64,000 bases of DNA, taken from Branchiostoma floridae. Its lineage: Eukaryota > Chordata > Leptocardii > Amphioxiformes > Branchiostomatidae. The notes under the pieces were generated by a model, which did not search any database, was not told the DNA's origin, and saw only the letters and a program-made list of their open reading frames with translations. Location: assembly GCF_000003815.2 (NCBI RefSeq), contig NC_049994.1:8614579-8678578 (forward strand), read 5' to 3'. Positions 34,001-45,090 of the stretch are shown here, piece by piece (the stretch's first letter is position 1; each line of letters opens with the position of its first letter). A program made the position numbers and the translations under genes.

Positions 34001-37000
34001 GAGGGAATGGCATTTCAGAGGGTACGGGTCTCCAAATCTGAAAATGATGTTTGGGGGCGTTGCCCTCAATAACTTAAAGCCATGTGATTTTCTAATTGGA
34101 ATGCTATTTAACTTAGCTTAGTCTGTGAGCAAAATGTGCCCTTTAAAATGCATAAAATGGCGTTTCAGAGGGTCAAGATTTCACAACATTCCCGGGGGAG
34201 CATGCCCCCGGACGCCCTAGGATTGTCGCGCCTCCACTTTCGGTGCTACAAGTGCTGAAAATTACGTCACATAAGAAATTTGCTGTCGCCGCCTCTGGCC
34301 ATAAGACGTCTAAGTTAAGTTTGAATCTTGTTGATGGAATTATCAGTTTTGTTTACGTGTGCACGTGTTCTGCCGTCGGCGGATTTCAGCCAAAAGACGA
34401 CAAAGATTTGCATAATGCATTATGAAATTTCTTAATTTAGCGTAGAGCGTAATAAAGTGTCCATAATTTAGCGTATTACGTAGCCGGCCCTCCCGAATTT
34501 AGCGTACAGCGTTGTCGGTACCCCCCCTTGGGGGCCCTCATAGATTGCGGTCAGGCTGGGGACACGGGGCGTGCGGCGCGTTCTCCTCAGCTTGTTAGCC
34601 CCGTGTTCCCGCGAAACCCCGCGAGATTTAGCCAACTCCCGCGAGACTAGCGGCGTTTCTGTTCTCGTGGCCCGGTGAGATCGCGCCAGACCCGGTCCAA
34701 CAGCTGGTATAATTCCAACCCGATAGAACCTTAATTGATGATAAATCGGAGAACTCTGCGCTGGCACCGAATCCCCAAATGTGGACATTTCCTGTACTTG
34801 CATAAAGAACTTTTATTTGTATTTACCAAAATCAAATTATTGTGTTGTCTACGGTGTTAGAACTTGACGTTCTTACATAATAAAAACTACAGATGTCTGG
34901 AATTTTAGTGAATAAAGAAACGGAAACTACAAAACCTGTCTGTTTTTGTAGCGCAACGGTTCGTTTAGTACCTTCAACACTTTCGACAGATACGCCGGCG
35001 CTTTAAATCTGAGAATTGTCACGTTTGAAAGCTACAAAAACAACTGATTTGTCTGATTTTTGCATTGAATAAACTCGTTATCTTACAACTTGTTTGAAAT
35101 TCAGGTCCACAAAATCCACAGGCCTAGCCACAATTTAACATTTGAAATAATACATTTGCCATTTGTGATATTATATGCAATCTAGATACTAGTTAAATTG
35201 TGGAAACTAGTGCCATAGTTTAGATACCCGTAAACTCTTTAAAGTTAGTTAGGAAGGAAATACAGGATAATAAATGTTGACTTGGATTGAAGTTTTTAAA
35301 GTGCCGCTATATGAGTTCTTCCTCTGTGAGAAAAACACGTTCAAAGGGCCCGACCGTTTTAAAGACTGGCCACTGAAAGAGCTCGCCCAGAAATTTATCT
35401 GTTTTGGTAGTGTAGGATTACGTGTATGCATGGGCCGCCTGTACCGCTTGGTTTGACGTGCTAATGAGACTTTAATGGCTTCAAACGAAGGAAAAAAATC
35501 TTCTGAAGTAAACTCAGCCATGTTTGAAACAAGCACCGTCGTTTTAGAGCAAAACATCAAGACAGAAGAAAGCAAACTATTTGTGAAGTGCGTATCTAAG
35601 AATTACCATTGACAAAGATGATGTCTGATATTTTTCGTTAAAGTAACGTATGTTGATGAATGTATTTTTTTGGTTACTATGCTTTTGTATCTTTTTGCGA
35701 AAATTGTTCAAGAAAATAAACAACAAAGCTCTATGTCACCATTATTTGTTTTCCTTCTCATCAGAACAAAATAAAATCAGGACGAGAGACAGAGGCTGTT
35801 TTGTGCTTCGGTGTAAGCTAAGCGCCGGGACAATTTCCACTTGTTTTGATAGCAAAATTAAGATGTAGGGTAAGATTAGGGGGTTCCCTGTTCGACTCTC
35901 TTTTCTCATGAAGCCATCACGATCCAGTGTTTGGAGAGAAAACGAAAAGTTGGCCCACTTAGTAAGGTTCGTGCCCCCGGACTCACAAGGGTTTGATAAC
36001 ACTTGCCCCCACCCTGACCTCAACAAAAAGCTTTGGAGATAGACACTCCGATCCACAGTGGACTGGGTCAGGGTTAGCGGTGTTGTATGGGATTTTCATC
36101 CTCTAAGACTGCTTTAGGAAAAGGGAAACTTTCAAGCGACCCCCTCCCATAGCCTAGTAGAGGTATTGATGGACACAAATCTGTCCTGTTAGAATTGTGA
36201 TATCTCTTTGGTAAGGAAACGGATATCACAGTAGTCCTGTTTGGTACCTGAATTTTCACACACACAATTAGCACTAGAAGGTAGGAAAAATATTGCATAT
36301 AATATTTTTGAGTGGAAAGGAAACAGACTGGCTACTTTATAGCTGATAAACAGTTTGACTAACTTTTGTCGCATACTATACACTAATTTCATAAAAAGCT
36401 TTGGAGATAGACACTCCACAGTGGACTGGGTCAGGGTTTAATAGTGCTGTTCTGTGGGATTTTCATAATCTAAGGCTGCTTTAGGAAAAGGGAAACTTTG
36501 AAGCGACCCCTTCCCCTAGTAGGGGTATTGATAGACACAAATCTGTACTGTTAGAATTGTGACATCTCTTTAGTAAGGAAATAACGGTATCACAGTTTAG
36601 TACCTGAATTTTCACACACACAAACGTACACATGCACACACACTGGCTACTTTATAGCTGATAAACAGTTTGGCTAATAAGCAAAAAGTGACTACCTCTG
36701 GTCGCAAATCGAATTCACAAAGAATCTATTCAGCTCAACAAGAGTTACTGGATGTTCTACCATCCACACATGAAAAGAGTCAACTAGAATCACAACAGAA
36801 CCCAAAGCAGTAACATCCCCCAATAATGTAATATTGAAACTGTAGTTTTGAACCGGTTACATTTGAATTATGAATGACGATTTTTTAGGGTATACCGGTA
36901 TGGTATTCCCCCTCTCCTAACTCCACTCAGAAAAAGACATAGATAACAATATAGGAATTTGTAGAACTATATTTCCATTTACCAGTACTGTCCTACCGAC

Positions 37001-40000
37001 AAAGGGGTCATCAAACACTAAGAAATATTGATATGAATCAGGATAATTTTGCCAATATTTCATAACAAAAGGGTTAATTGAAGTGCACCTTATTTCAACT
37101 TGAAGTCCAGTTATGGCAGGCACTGCGACACGAGTTTTACACAGGGGAAATGGCAATTTCAATAACTCGATAAAAATCGATGAATAATGTAAGGAAAAGC
37201 CGGAAGAAAATTAAGAAATCCATAAATCGTAAGTTTGTACGATCGATCGGCGAGAGAGGTCTGTGAGAGAGGTGCCCTTTCTAGCGAGGCGGAAATTCGC
37301 GCTTTATGCACTGAAAATTCAGCCTTATTAGTGGTTGCTAGCAGTATGGGTGGGTACCGGTAGTACAGAAAATTCAGGTACAGGTACGGGCCAAGTGTAG
37401 AGGATTAGGGACAGGTCCGTTTCTGAACCTGGACCTGATTGTGTGTAAAAAATTGCAATACTCAACACAATGGTCCATTTCGCTAGAAGGGAATACGGAG
37501 TACCTAGCTTCTACTGTGGTCTTAAAATCTTATCTTTATGTAAGCAACACTATATATTTTGCCTTTACTATTAAGTAAAACAAATTGTCACTAGAAACCT
37601 GTTTAAAAACGACTATAAACTCTCCTCTACTTTGCTGTATTTTGTTATTTTCTGGAACGGGTAAATGACGCCATGATTTCAATGCCACGAACTTCAATAC
37701 ACGAACAAGTGTGAAATGGATAAAGTTATTATCAAGTCTTTCTGGATTTCTGTACACGTACAACAAGTAGTTATCTAGTACAGATACATTTCATATGAAC
37801 AATTCCTACATCTGTGCTGATTCTCTCCCCGGCCATGTGGCGCCATATGTTCTCAACGAGGTTTTATCGTGCCCTATGTTTAACCTTAACCCGGAGTGGG
37901 ATAAATGTGGTCGTAAATAACAAGATCACGCCATATCCTAGTACTATATATATAAAGAGAGAGAGAAAGAGAGGGAGAGAGAGAGAAGGAAAGAGAGAGA
38001 TGGATGGACGGACGGATGGATGGATGGATGGATGGATGGATGGATGGATGGATGGATGGATGGATGGATGGATGGATGGATGGATGGATGGTTGGTTGGT
38101 TGGTTGGTTGGTTGGTTGGTTGGTTGGTTGGTTGGTTGGTTGGTTGGTTGGTTGGTTGGTTGGTTGGTTGGTTGGTTGGTTGGTTGGTTGGTTGGTTGTT
38201 TGGTTGTTTGGTTGGTTGGTTGGTTGGTTGGTTGGTTGGTTGGTTGGTTGGTTGGTTGGTTGGTTGGTTGGTTGGTTGGTTGGTTGGTTGGTTGTTTGGT
38301 TGTTTGGTTGGTTGGTTGGTTGGTTGGTTGGTTGGTTGGTTGGTTGGTTGGTTGGTTGGTTGGTTGGTTGGTTGGTTGGTTGGTTGGTTGGTTGGTTGGT
38401 TGGTTGGTTGGTTGGTTGGTTTTGGTTGGTTGGTTTTGGTTCGTTAAAGGTTGGTTAAAGGTTGTTTGCTAATACAAATCTTTGTTCAATCAAGATATTA
38501 GATAGGCAATTAAGGTATACGTACTCAGAATATGTTGTGGATAACATGACTAATCGAACCATTAAACACAATCATTCAAAAGTTCTGTGTTTGCTCGTAA
38601 TTCATGCTTGGATATTGGCCAAATTGAGATTACTTCGGTACAAAAGTATTCAGGCAAACAATAGATGTTCGCATGGTAAACACACAGCGTTCGATTTAGC
38701 TTTATCTACCATTCAGATAGCGTTCCATTGTTTAGCTGTACTTCTAAGAGAACATTATCTAGAATTTGTAACGAGTAACTATTGAGAATGACAACACCTG
38801 CATACCTGGTTCGATTCTCAGTTCTTGTAGATATCCCAGTTCCTCTCGATTATTTGGTCACCGTATGGCAGTTTTTTCTCAATCCCTTATTCTTCATTCT
38901 TTGGCAAATAATTCCTTTCTATTTCCCTTTTTTCTTCTCTATTTTCTGTGCGGAATTCCAAATGGGTAGCGGCATTATATCCCTGTATCTTTGATCTCTA
39001 CCCGGCACAGAAGTTTTCGAACAATGTCTTTTAACTCAGTTTTCAATTTACCACGCCCCGGTATTGTTTGATGTGCTCGTGGATGAAACCCATGCAGACG
39101 GTGCGCTATGTTTCGGGGCTTAAATGGGCCCATAGTTGCCGAACTGTTCGGGGTTGCTAAGATCCAGCTAGCGGTGTTATGTGTTACAGATGCCGTACTT
39201 CACATGGAACTGATATAGCAAAGATTTTCAGAGCAGTGTACTTCATTTTTCGTTATTATAGTCACAGATTTGACGACACCGAGTCGTGACATGTCTTAGA
39301 GATTGAAACAGTTTTCCTGAAAAAGACAAAGATATTGTAAGGACATCTTGGCATTTTAATACAACTCTTGTGGCAAGTTTTCATATCATCGCCAAGTAGA
39401 CACGCAAGCTATGTGTTTTTCTTCATGATAAAACCATAGTAGAAAATATGATTTTGTGATTTGTTTTGATTGATATTCTTTAAGATATTTTTTTTTGTTT
39501 ACCAATACGACTATCAGGCATATGAAAACGCAAGGCAGCTTCAAGACGAAGACTAATACACTGACAAGCAATGAAATTAAGAAAACCCCTCGTATACAAG
39601 ACAAACCACTATGCCGCACATTTCTTATAAAAGCCGGTTAAGAAAAATAAACGACTCAAACAATACATTTTATTTAGATTAATTGCATTTTTTATTGGTA
39701 CACTGTTGTAAAATGTTATTTTTCCAACTTAACCATGACCTACTAAGTCTGAATGCCAGTTTTATATAGAATGTATGGATATTAGTGTTAGCATAACAAA
39801 TCTATAGACAAGTTCACACTCATGAACAAAAATGTACAAAAGGAGCATTTCCAATCTTACTTTGATCTTTGGTGTTTTATGATACAGCCGTCCAACCAAC
39901 GATTCCAAACAGGACAGTTTTATATGGAATGTTTGGATATTGAAATGTTATCAGAAATCTGCATGTAGACGAGTTCACACTCATGGACAAACATATACAA

Positions 40001-43000
40001 AAGGAGCATTTTCAGTCTTGTCTTACTTTCGTCAAAGACTAGGTTCATCAGTCAGGTATAAATACATTAACTACAATATTCTTCAATTAATGAGTTTTTT
40101 TAACCTCTAAGTCTCTATGCCTTTAAAAAACGTCACTGTTTGAAGAAAATTGTAGTAATTGTCTTACTTTAATCTTGGACGTTTTATGATACAGCCGTCC
40201 AACGCACGATTCCAAAGCGGACAGATGTGCTTGTGAAGCCGGCCCCACGTTTAACCGCAGACGGCTGGACGCCAGGAATGTTATGAATACTTAAACTGCA
40301 CACCTGCATACAGCCAGACCGGCCGCCATTGTGGAACCTTAATGACCCTTGTCATGCCTTGCCTTTGTCACAAACAAAGCACGTCAAACCAGAAACTGCT
40401 CGCGAAACCCCCATAAAAATGTTAACCTACACGGTGTACATCAAGTTTGTTTTCTCCTCCATGCTTACTTTGGGAATCGAACTCACAACTTTTGGGTTAT
40501 CACCGTGTGTACGTTTGCGTTGCGGAGGTGCCAAGTTTGCAAAGCTATAACACAGACGTTACGGCAGCTAAGTGGGGCGATGATAGAGACAAAATGAGCA
40601 AATCGGACAAAGAGGAGAGAGAGAGAGAAAGAAGAGAGACGTACAAAGTAGTTGACTGATAATTGAATCAGGACCAGAGTGGACTGCCGTTTCTATTGTG
40701 TTCAAGTGAGACTAATGAAATTAAACTATAATGGCCGGTTCATGCGAACCCGTTATTGAAACGTAAGATAGCCTGCCTTGCCTCTTGTGAAAAATAGCAG
40801 CTCGATTTGGAGTTACAGTTTCAGAAAGTCCGCCGCCCCGTCACGGCTTAATGCAGTAGCAATGGGGCACAAAGGGTGCTAACAACCGTGTTGTGAGGCA
40901 GTGCCTTTGATTCGGGCTCCTATGGAGAGGGGGCAGGGCAGTGGGAGGTGCCGGGGGGAGCTCACAGGCACCGCCGAGACCCCAGCTGACCGACCCGCTT
41001 CAGCCGACTTTGTCTCGTCCCTGCCTCTTTATCTACAGCAAAAGTCACTTGTCAAAGCTGTCGTTTCCACATTGCGATACCCAACAATGGTATACTTTTC
41101 ACTCAGAAACGAGCCGGCTAACAAATACAATGTTCGTTTTGTTGACTTGGTAATGCGAGATGCCAATGATACCTCTGTCCAAAAAACAATTTTTCTTCCC
41201 TTCTCCTTTTCTCTCTCTTCACAATACAAAACTCTACCTTTCTTCACCAACTTACCTCGTTAGGGGAAAATTTCTTCATCAGAAGGTCTGTACAAGATGG
41301 TGCTGGACATCTTAAGTATAACAAATTGAAACATCTCAACCTTTCTCTTTATTTCCTTTTCTCGCCGTGGTTGGTTGGCCACACAGAGGCTTGCGGTTTG
41401 TCCGCTATGTGAGAAGAATGCTTCAAAAGGTGTGGTGAAAAGGCAGAGCACCAGCTGTTTAGATTCTCAACGACTTCTTTTTAATAGTTCAACAGAAAAC
41501 AAACGAAAAAAAAGTGGGCAACTACAACTACATTAAATAAGAGATCTAAAAAGAAATAAGAGATCTAAAATGTGGTACATGGTGGTAAAATGATAACTGA
41601 TAAACTTATAAAAGGGAAATAATAAAAAGCATACTTGTATCTCTACACATATCCAATTGTTGGTAATGAGCGTTTTTTCCCTTTGACTCAATTGTTTGTA
41701 TGAGCTAACCATAAGTACTTGTTAATAGTGTTGCCGGCACACATGTCAGATAATTATCGTATAATAACCCATAACCATCCTGGCAGGACTCTTCTTCCCC
41801 TTAAAACGAAAACAGACAGGCGTGAAGCTAACAAATTTGATTAAACCCTACACGGCGTAACGCGAGCCACCAGCCGGTAATTTCAGCTAAAGAATGGAAA
41901 ATCATCTCCATAATTCCAGCCGGCTATCGTGTTACAGCTTCATGATTGCTATCCTCGGGTAACTAGTGTCAAGGGACGTTTTCCGGCTTCTAGGCGCTGA
42001 GTAAAACACTTCAATAGCTTGTTCCGCCATCTGGTATTTCAGTTTCGATCTTTTCTGATGATTTTGCCGGCAATCGACATTTTCATAGTTCTCTCTAAAG
42101 ACGGTATTGCAGTAACACAACAAGCATCAGAAAATATCTCTTTTAGATGGTTCGCGTTTTTCTTTGGGAAGCGTTTTGAAGCGTTTAACCTCCGGTTCCC
42201 AGAGGTTTTTAAGGGTCAAAGCTGGGAGTGACCTCTAGCCGGATGGCCGAGTGGTCAGTTGGGCTGACCAGGTGTCATGGGGGCCCAGAGGTCATTCATC
42301 ACCTGGTAAATAGGCTAGTGGATGGACGGAGCGGAACAGATCAGAAAAGTGACCCCAGACCACGAAGGGTCCAAAAGAACAACCGTTGCTTAGTCCTCTT
42401 GGACAAAGCTTTTAAAATAGATCTTGATGTAGAGACTTTTGTCCGTCCTCTACTTGGTAGGAAACCTGTTTTATTGCTCCGTTATTTACAACCATCTATG
42501 ACAAAGAAATTAGATTATGTTTCACACATGTGGTAAGTTGTAAAACCAAACTTTGACATTTTATCTCCCATACGAGGAAAGAAAATGCATGTTTATTATT
42601 AGGTAATGGAATAACAAGCAGTTCAGAAAATCGACTAGTTGAACGAAGCGACAACATATAAAAGTCTATTACCCATGGTACGAAGTTTACTCTGCTTAGA
42701 ACTCTTCTTAAATTTCTCCAATATATTTATTCCTTTTAATGGGAATATCAAATTCATTCACAAAAATTCAAATACTGTAGGCGCTAACATAACGTTATAC
42801 TATATTTAACTTGAATTCTGGTTCCAACTCTGCCTTCCTGACAGTACCCCAGTCCGTGTTTATTTTTATCACTTGCTGATAGATGCTTGTGGGGGAGCGG
42901 ACCTGTTGAAAGTAGGACCAGCCACCAGGTCTATCTGTGTTTGACAAACCTCTCTGGGAATAACTGTCAAAACAGAGGTACAGGGAACACTGGGAAATTT

Positions 43001-43803
43001 GGGTCCTTATCATATTGGCTTTAGGTGACGGTAGATTGCAGATCTGAATAAGGCACTGAAACGTTTTGGAGAGTCACTAGCGAAAAATATAAACTCGCAC
43101 ATTCCTTTGCCTATTTCTACAGTCTTGTATTGATTACAGAAAACGGTGAAAAAAGGAACATGCTGATGTTAAGTATGATCCGTAGAGAGGAGAAATTCTA
43201 CGCCTAAAATATGAATATTATCCATATATGTACCCTATGTCCGTCTAAAGCTTTGAAATCAATATTCTACAACTCCACCACGCCATTCTTGTCTCATTTT
43301 CCTTGTTTTGGTAGATTATATTAATCGATTATTCACTCTTACAGGGCTTTCTCGTAATTTTGTGACCACATCTGTAACTGTAAGCAGCGCAGGGGACACA
43401 TAGTGCTACATGCTGTGCAATGTGAACTACTAGTAGCCAGAAAAAACTTCACTGTCTATAAATCTCAAGTTGACTTTTCTGTGTGTTTATTGGTATAATT
43501 TTCTCCTTTCAGATCAAGATCTGGTTCCAGAACCGCCGCACAAAGTGGAAGAGGAAGTTCACCAACGACCTAGAACTGATGGCACACCAACACTACGCCT
43601 CCATGGGTCTCTACAGCAGTCCCCATCCGTGGTACTTCACTCAGAGATATCCCCATCATCCGGGGTATTACAACAGCTTCCCGTCATACCCCGCGCCGAC
43701 TCAATACCCAAGATACCCCGCGGCATTGGTCGCCCACCTCCCCCCTGCGGCTGCGCAGAGTCTACATGCTGCCAATATGAAATTACAAGGGAAACCGTTA
43801 TGA
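21662..43803 (+). CDS. Nedx-like homeobox gene, copy 2 (complete, three coding exons)
   Basis: This predicts a 282-aa nuclear homeodomain protein from exons 21662-22034, 30855-31039 and 43513-43803. Both introns are GT-AG and the reading phase is consistent (one base of a split codon at junction 1; phase 0 at junction 2). Residues 38-44 are FSIDAIL, a good eh1 motif predicting Groucho/TLE-mediated repression. The N-terminal region is rich in Ser, Pro and Arg. The homeodomain spans about 143-202, with W48, F49, N51, R53 and T54 in homeodomain numbering, and is split by an intron at 44/45. The tail starts [18 protein letters not shown] and is Pro/Tyr-rich. The start is the first ATG in the eh1-containing frame; in-frame codons upstream lack an earlier ATG. 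The Nedx name is inferred from family memory and linkage to engrailed. Introns of 8.8 and 12.5 kb are loaded with transposons, unlike the 0.6-kb homeobox intron of copy 1. Confidence 0.9.
24114..25002. mobile_element. Harbinger-like MITE family C, copy 2 (889 bp)
   Basis: The ends GGCCATGTTGATTTGATTAT and, on the other strand, GGCCATGTTGATTTCATTAT continue through ATGGATGACATCC. TAA flanks both sides (24111-24113 and 25003-25005), a TWA-type 3-bp target duplication. The ends are homologous to copy 1 at 14518-15051. The interior includes A- and T-runs and a family B repeat. Confidence 0.75.
24378..24690. repeat. Dispersed repeat family B, copy 2 (inside the Harbinger-like MITE)
   Basis: It carries ACATGTACCAGTAAATTCAGG, GTGAACCTGGACCTGATTGT, ATACTCAAAACAATGG and CTGTCTCTGTACC in the same order as the copies at 20614 and 37354. 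Its ends are not defined. Confidence 0.65.
25732..25987. mobile_element. MITE family A, copy 3 (fullest ends)
   Basis: The left end AAGGTGGTTTCTCACTGCA and right end GTGAGATACAACCTT are imperfect inverted repeats. The arms run inward through GGGGCACCGGTG (left) and CACCGGTGCCCC (right), then CGAACCCCGCAGTGCCGCAC on the right arm. Internal sequence matches copies 1 and 2. No transposase and no clear target duplication. Confidence 0.85.
27866..27893. promoter_or_regulatory. Canonical RFX X-box with adjacent YY1-like site
   Basis: GTTGCCATGGTAAC at 27866-27879 is a textbook X-box. AACATGGCGG follows three bases after that. The arrangement echoes 13766-13801. Function is inferred from the motif only. 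Confidence 0.45.
28536..28623. mobile_element. TAG...CTA MITE, 88 bp
   Basis: It opens TAGTCTGTGTAACGCAAACT and ends GATTAAATCAGGCTA. It is related, in reverse orientation, to the element at 45516-45611. The flanking 9-mers ATATTTTGG (28527-28535) and ATGTTTTGG (28624-28632) match at 8 of 9 positions. Confidence 0.75.
29100..30365 (+). mobile_element. 5'-truncated non-LTR retrotransposon with open reverse-transcriptase frame
   Basis: An open frame ending at 30252 (up to 408 codons) encodes a reverse transcriptase. Visible motifs in order are [13 protein letters not shown] (domain A), [17 protein letters not shown] (domain B) and LLYADDICI (domain C, the catalytic YADD), followed by a thumb-like region. 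No endonuclease domain lies upstream, so the copy is 5'-truncated; the first 50 or so codons of the frame do not look like RT. The 3' end has AATAAAG followed by short A-rich TTGAAA-type repeats, typical of CR1/L2/jockey-like LINEs. The clade is not assigned with confidence. It lies in sense orientation in intron 1 of Nedx-like copy 2. Confidence 0.85.
30855..31039 (+). CDS. Nedx-like copy 2, exon 2 (linker and homeodomain residues 1-44)
   Basis: The acceptor is TTGTTTTCAG ending at 30854 and the donor is CAG|GTTAGG at 31040. The exon has 185 bases: two completing a split codon, then 61 codons. The last 132 bases differ from exon 2 of copy 1 at only two positions, one of them changing homeodomain residue 18 (Val here, Gly there). 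Confidence 0.92.
31990..32222 (-). mobile_element. 5S-rRNA-derived SINE
   Basis: On the minus strand from 32222 to 32108 the sequence follows 5S rRNA throughout, with recognisable CCCGATC, GATCTCGGAAG, TTAAGC, CTTGGATGGG and GCTGTAG. It continues into a non-5S body with CGGGAGGGACGTAAAAC and GGTCCCGTG. Such a 5S head plus conserved body is the layout of 5S-headed SINEs (SINE3/DeuSINE type). The sequence is too diverged for a functional 5S gene. The 3' limit is approximate and no target duplication was found. Confidence 0.7.
33310..33420. repeat. Short hairpin with arms of about 37-40 bp
   Basis: The left arm (33310-33346, AATTTTCATCAAGCAATGAC onwards) pairs with the right arm (33380-33420) with few mismatches across a loop of about 33 bases. 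It may be a small foldback transposon or, less likely, a structured RNA. Confidence 0.7.
33564..34539. mobile_element. 976-bp non-autonomous element with CGTA-rich ends
   Basis: ATAGAT flanks both sides (33558-33563 and 34540-34545), a candidate 6-bp target duplication. The ends GGGGGCCCCAAAG and CTTGGGGGCCCTC are imperfect inverted repeats. Both end regions carry repeated GCGTAGAGCGTAAT and CGTATTACGTAG motifs. The interior has three diverged copies of a GGCRTTTCAGAGGGT-type segment. No coding capacity was seen. Confidence 0.6.
36025..36707. repeat. Tandem duplication, unit about 368 bp
   Basis: AAAAAGCTTTGGAGATAGAC begins both units (36025 and 36393). Later shared segments include CTGCTTTAGGAAAAGGGAAA and GGCTACTTTATAGCTGATAA. 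The second unit is somewhat shorter. Confidence 0.85.
37354..37680. repeat. Dispersed repeat family B, copy 3
   Basis: It begins GGTACCGGTAGTACAGAAAA, then CTGAACCTGGACCTGATTGT, ACTCAACACAATGGTCCATT and CTCTACTTTGCTG. The order matches the copies at 20614 and 24378. Confidence 0.65.
37961..38459. repeat. GA tract, then GGAT array, then long GGTT array
   Basis: A GA-rich lead (37961-38000) passes into about 90 bases of GGAT units and then about 340 bases of GGTT units, ending in degenerate units by 38459. Two identical interruptions (TTGTTTGGTTGTTTGG) start at 38196 and 38292, exactly 96 bases apart, so part of the array was itself duplicated. Frames of repeated Trp-Met-Asp-Gly and Trp-Leu-Val-Gly are artefacts. 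Confidence 0.95.
39754..40223. repeat. Local duplication block
   Basis: CAGTTTTATATRGAATGTWTGGATATT occurs at 39754 and 39913, and TTTTATGATACAGCCGTCCAAC at about 39876 and 40182. The second unit carries an insertion that stretches its period. Confidence 0.75.
40465..40560 (-). repeat. Possible tRNA-derived SINE fragment (B-box)
   Basis: On the minus strand GTGAGTTCGATTCCC matches a pol III B box, preceded by GTGATAACCCAAAAGTT, which resembles a tRNA anticodon-to-T-arm stretch. The A box is poor, so I do not call a tRNA gene. Confidence 0.3.
42238..42320 (+). repeat. Possible tRNA-derived SINE head (Leu/Ser-like)
   Basis: GATGGCCGAGTGGTCAG matches a Leu/Ser-type A box, and GGTCATTCATCACC about 45 bases on is a degenerate B box. 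The cloverleaf is not intact, so it is more likely a SINE head than a functional tRNA. Confidence 0.4.
43513..43803 (+). CDS. Nedx-like copy 2, exon 3 (homeodomain residues 45-60 and C-terminus)
   Basis: The acceptor is CTCCTTTCAG ending at 43512. The exon opens [16 protein letters not shown], then [18 protein letters not shown], then a Pro/Tyr-rich tail, ending with TGA at 43801-43803 after 96 codons. The helix 3 part differs from copy 1 at 10 of 48 bases, nearly all synonymous. Confidence 0.93.
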   Translation: MKIWFQNRRTKWKRKFTNDLELMAHQHYASMGLYSSPHPWYFTQRYPHHPGYYNSFPSYPAPTQYPRYPAALVAHLPPAAAQSLHAANMKLQGKPL

Positions 43804-44167
43804 TTAGACAAATGATAACAATATTCATCTTCTCATCGTTCTTGTATCATACTATATCCCCATGGGACACTTTAATATGCATATGGTTCAATATATTGCT
43901 GATCCTTCAAACGCATACTCGACATCGGGGATAAGAACATTATAGTGTGTGGTCTTGTTATCTATTAGGGGCCAAAACTATAAAGACATTTCCATGCAGT
44001 TGAAACGTTTTATGTTTAAACCACAGGCATAACGGTCATTCCAAGAATGCGACAGTTGTTGTGTAGTTATCAAACAACTCAATCGTTATGTAGCTATTGT
44101 TACCGACTTTCTCTGCAGGCGATGCGTACATCATTGCATTGGATTTTACTATCTTCAGTTTAAGATG

Positions 44168-44173
44168 AATAAA
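44168..44173 (+). terminator. Candidate polyadenylation signal for Nedx-like copy 2
   Basis: AATAAA lies 364 bases after the stop codon in an AT-rich 3' flank. It is the nearest canonical hexamer. Confidence 0.4.
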
Positions 44174-45090
44174 TGAATCATGATAATGATAATGTTGTTA
44201 TCTATGGCATGTATAATCCCTTCATATTGAACAATGTCTGAAATAGTCTACTGAAGAGTTATTGATATGGTATATGTATCTTTTGCTGTATTATATTTGT
44301 ATTTGGATGTCGTTGCAGGTACAATTCGTATCTTAAGAATGTACAGACACTGAAAAAAAATAGAAGGGCAATGAGTTTTAAGACAGATTGCACGCGCCTT
44401 AAGGTGAAATAAAAACCTGACGGATGTGTGTTCATATGATCCACCTAGCGGAACTGAGCTCTCCCAAACACGAGCAATTAAAACGATATTCACTGCGTGT
44501 CTCCAGGCTACATGGGGTGTTATTGTTGTCTGATAATGGCTTTGAAAAATTGTCATAATTTTGTCGTTGCCGAAGGCTATGTGATACAATGACTACTCAA
44601 TCCACAATGACAATACTGCGGTTGTCCCAGATGGTTACCAAATTATGAGTATCATAACATAGTACATATTTCGGTAATTTGTTCATGAACTTATAATCTT
44701 CTATGTTTCAGCGTCAATATCATAGATGAACAATTGCTATCAATGTACTGCCTCTTAATTTACTTGCCGCTGACATATGAAATAAATGGGATACGGCTGT
44801 TATTCCTTGCTGTAGGGTACATTTTTGAGTGATATGTCTTCGCAATAACGTTGCAATTACAAGTTCGCGCTAGCCCCGGGCGTATAGATACGACTCCCCG
44901 AGATGATGATGTTACATGTGATATTTTACTTTTCCAAATAAGTCTTAGCCTTATCTGTGGTTGGATCTATGCGACTACGCTTCCTCGGGACAAGAGATCT
45001 TAATTGTGCGGAGCCAACATGTGTAAGAATGATCCAATCGCGAGTCCTGCCCGTGCACGATGATTCATCATAGCTGTCGCCGTGAGTACA

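Larger units (their letters stand above)
31040..43512 (+). other. Intron 2 of Nedx-like copy 2
   Basis: The intron is 12.5 kb and splits the homeodomain at 44/45. It contains a 5S-derived SINE, a hairpin, a 976-bp inverted-repeat element, two tandem duplications, a long tetranucleotide array, a family B repeat and possible tRNA-derived SINE pieces. The remaining sequence (for example 34550-36000 and 40660-42230) is AT-rich without supported genes. Confidence 0.8.

Noticed and set aside
37814-38472. Long open frames of repeated Trp-Leu-Val-Gly or Trp-Met-Asp-Gly in three registers
   Set aside because: All three registers of a tetranucleotide array stay open; no initiation context, no non-repeat domain.
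40901-41263. 120-codon + strand frame
   Set aside because: No domain and no splice partners; composition unlike the real exons.
42238-42320. Functional tRNA-Leu or tRNA-Ser
   Set aside because: A box is good but the B box and stems are degenerate.
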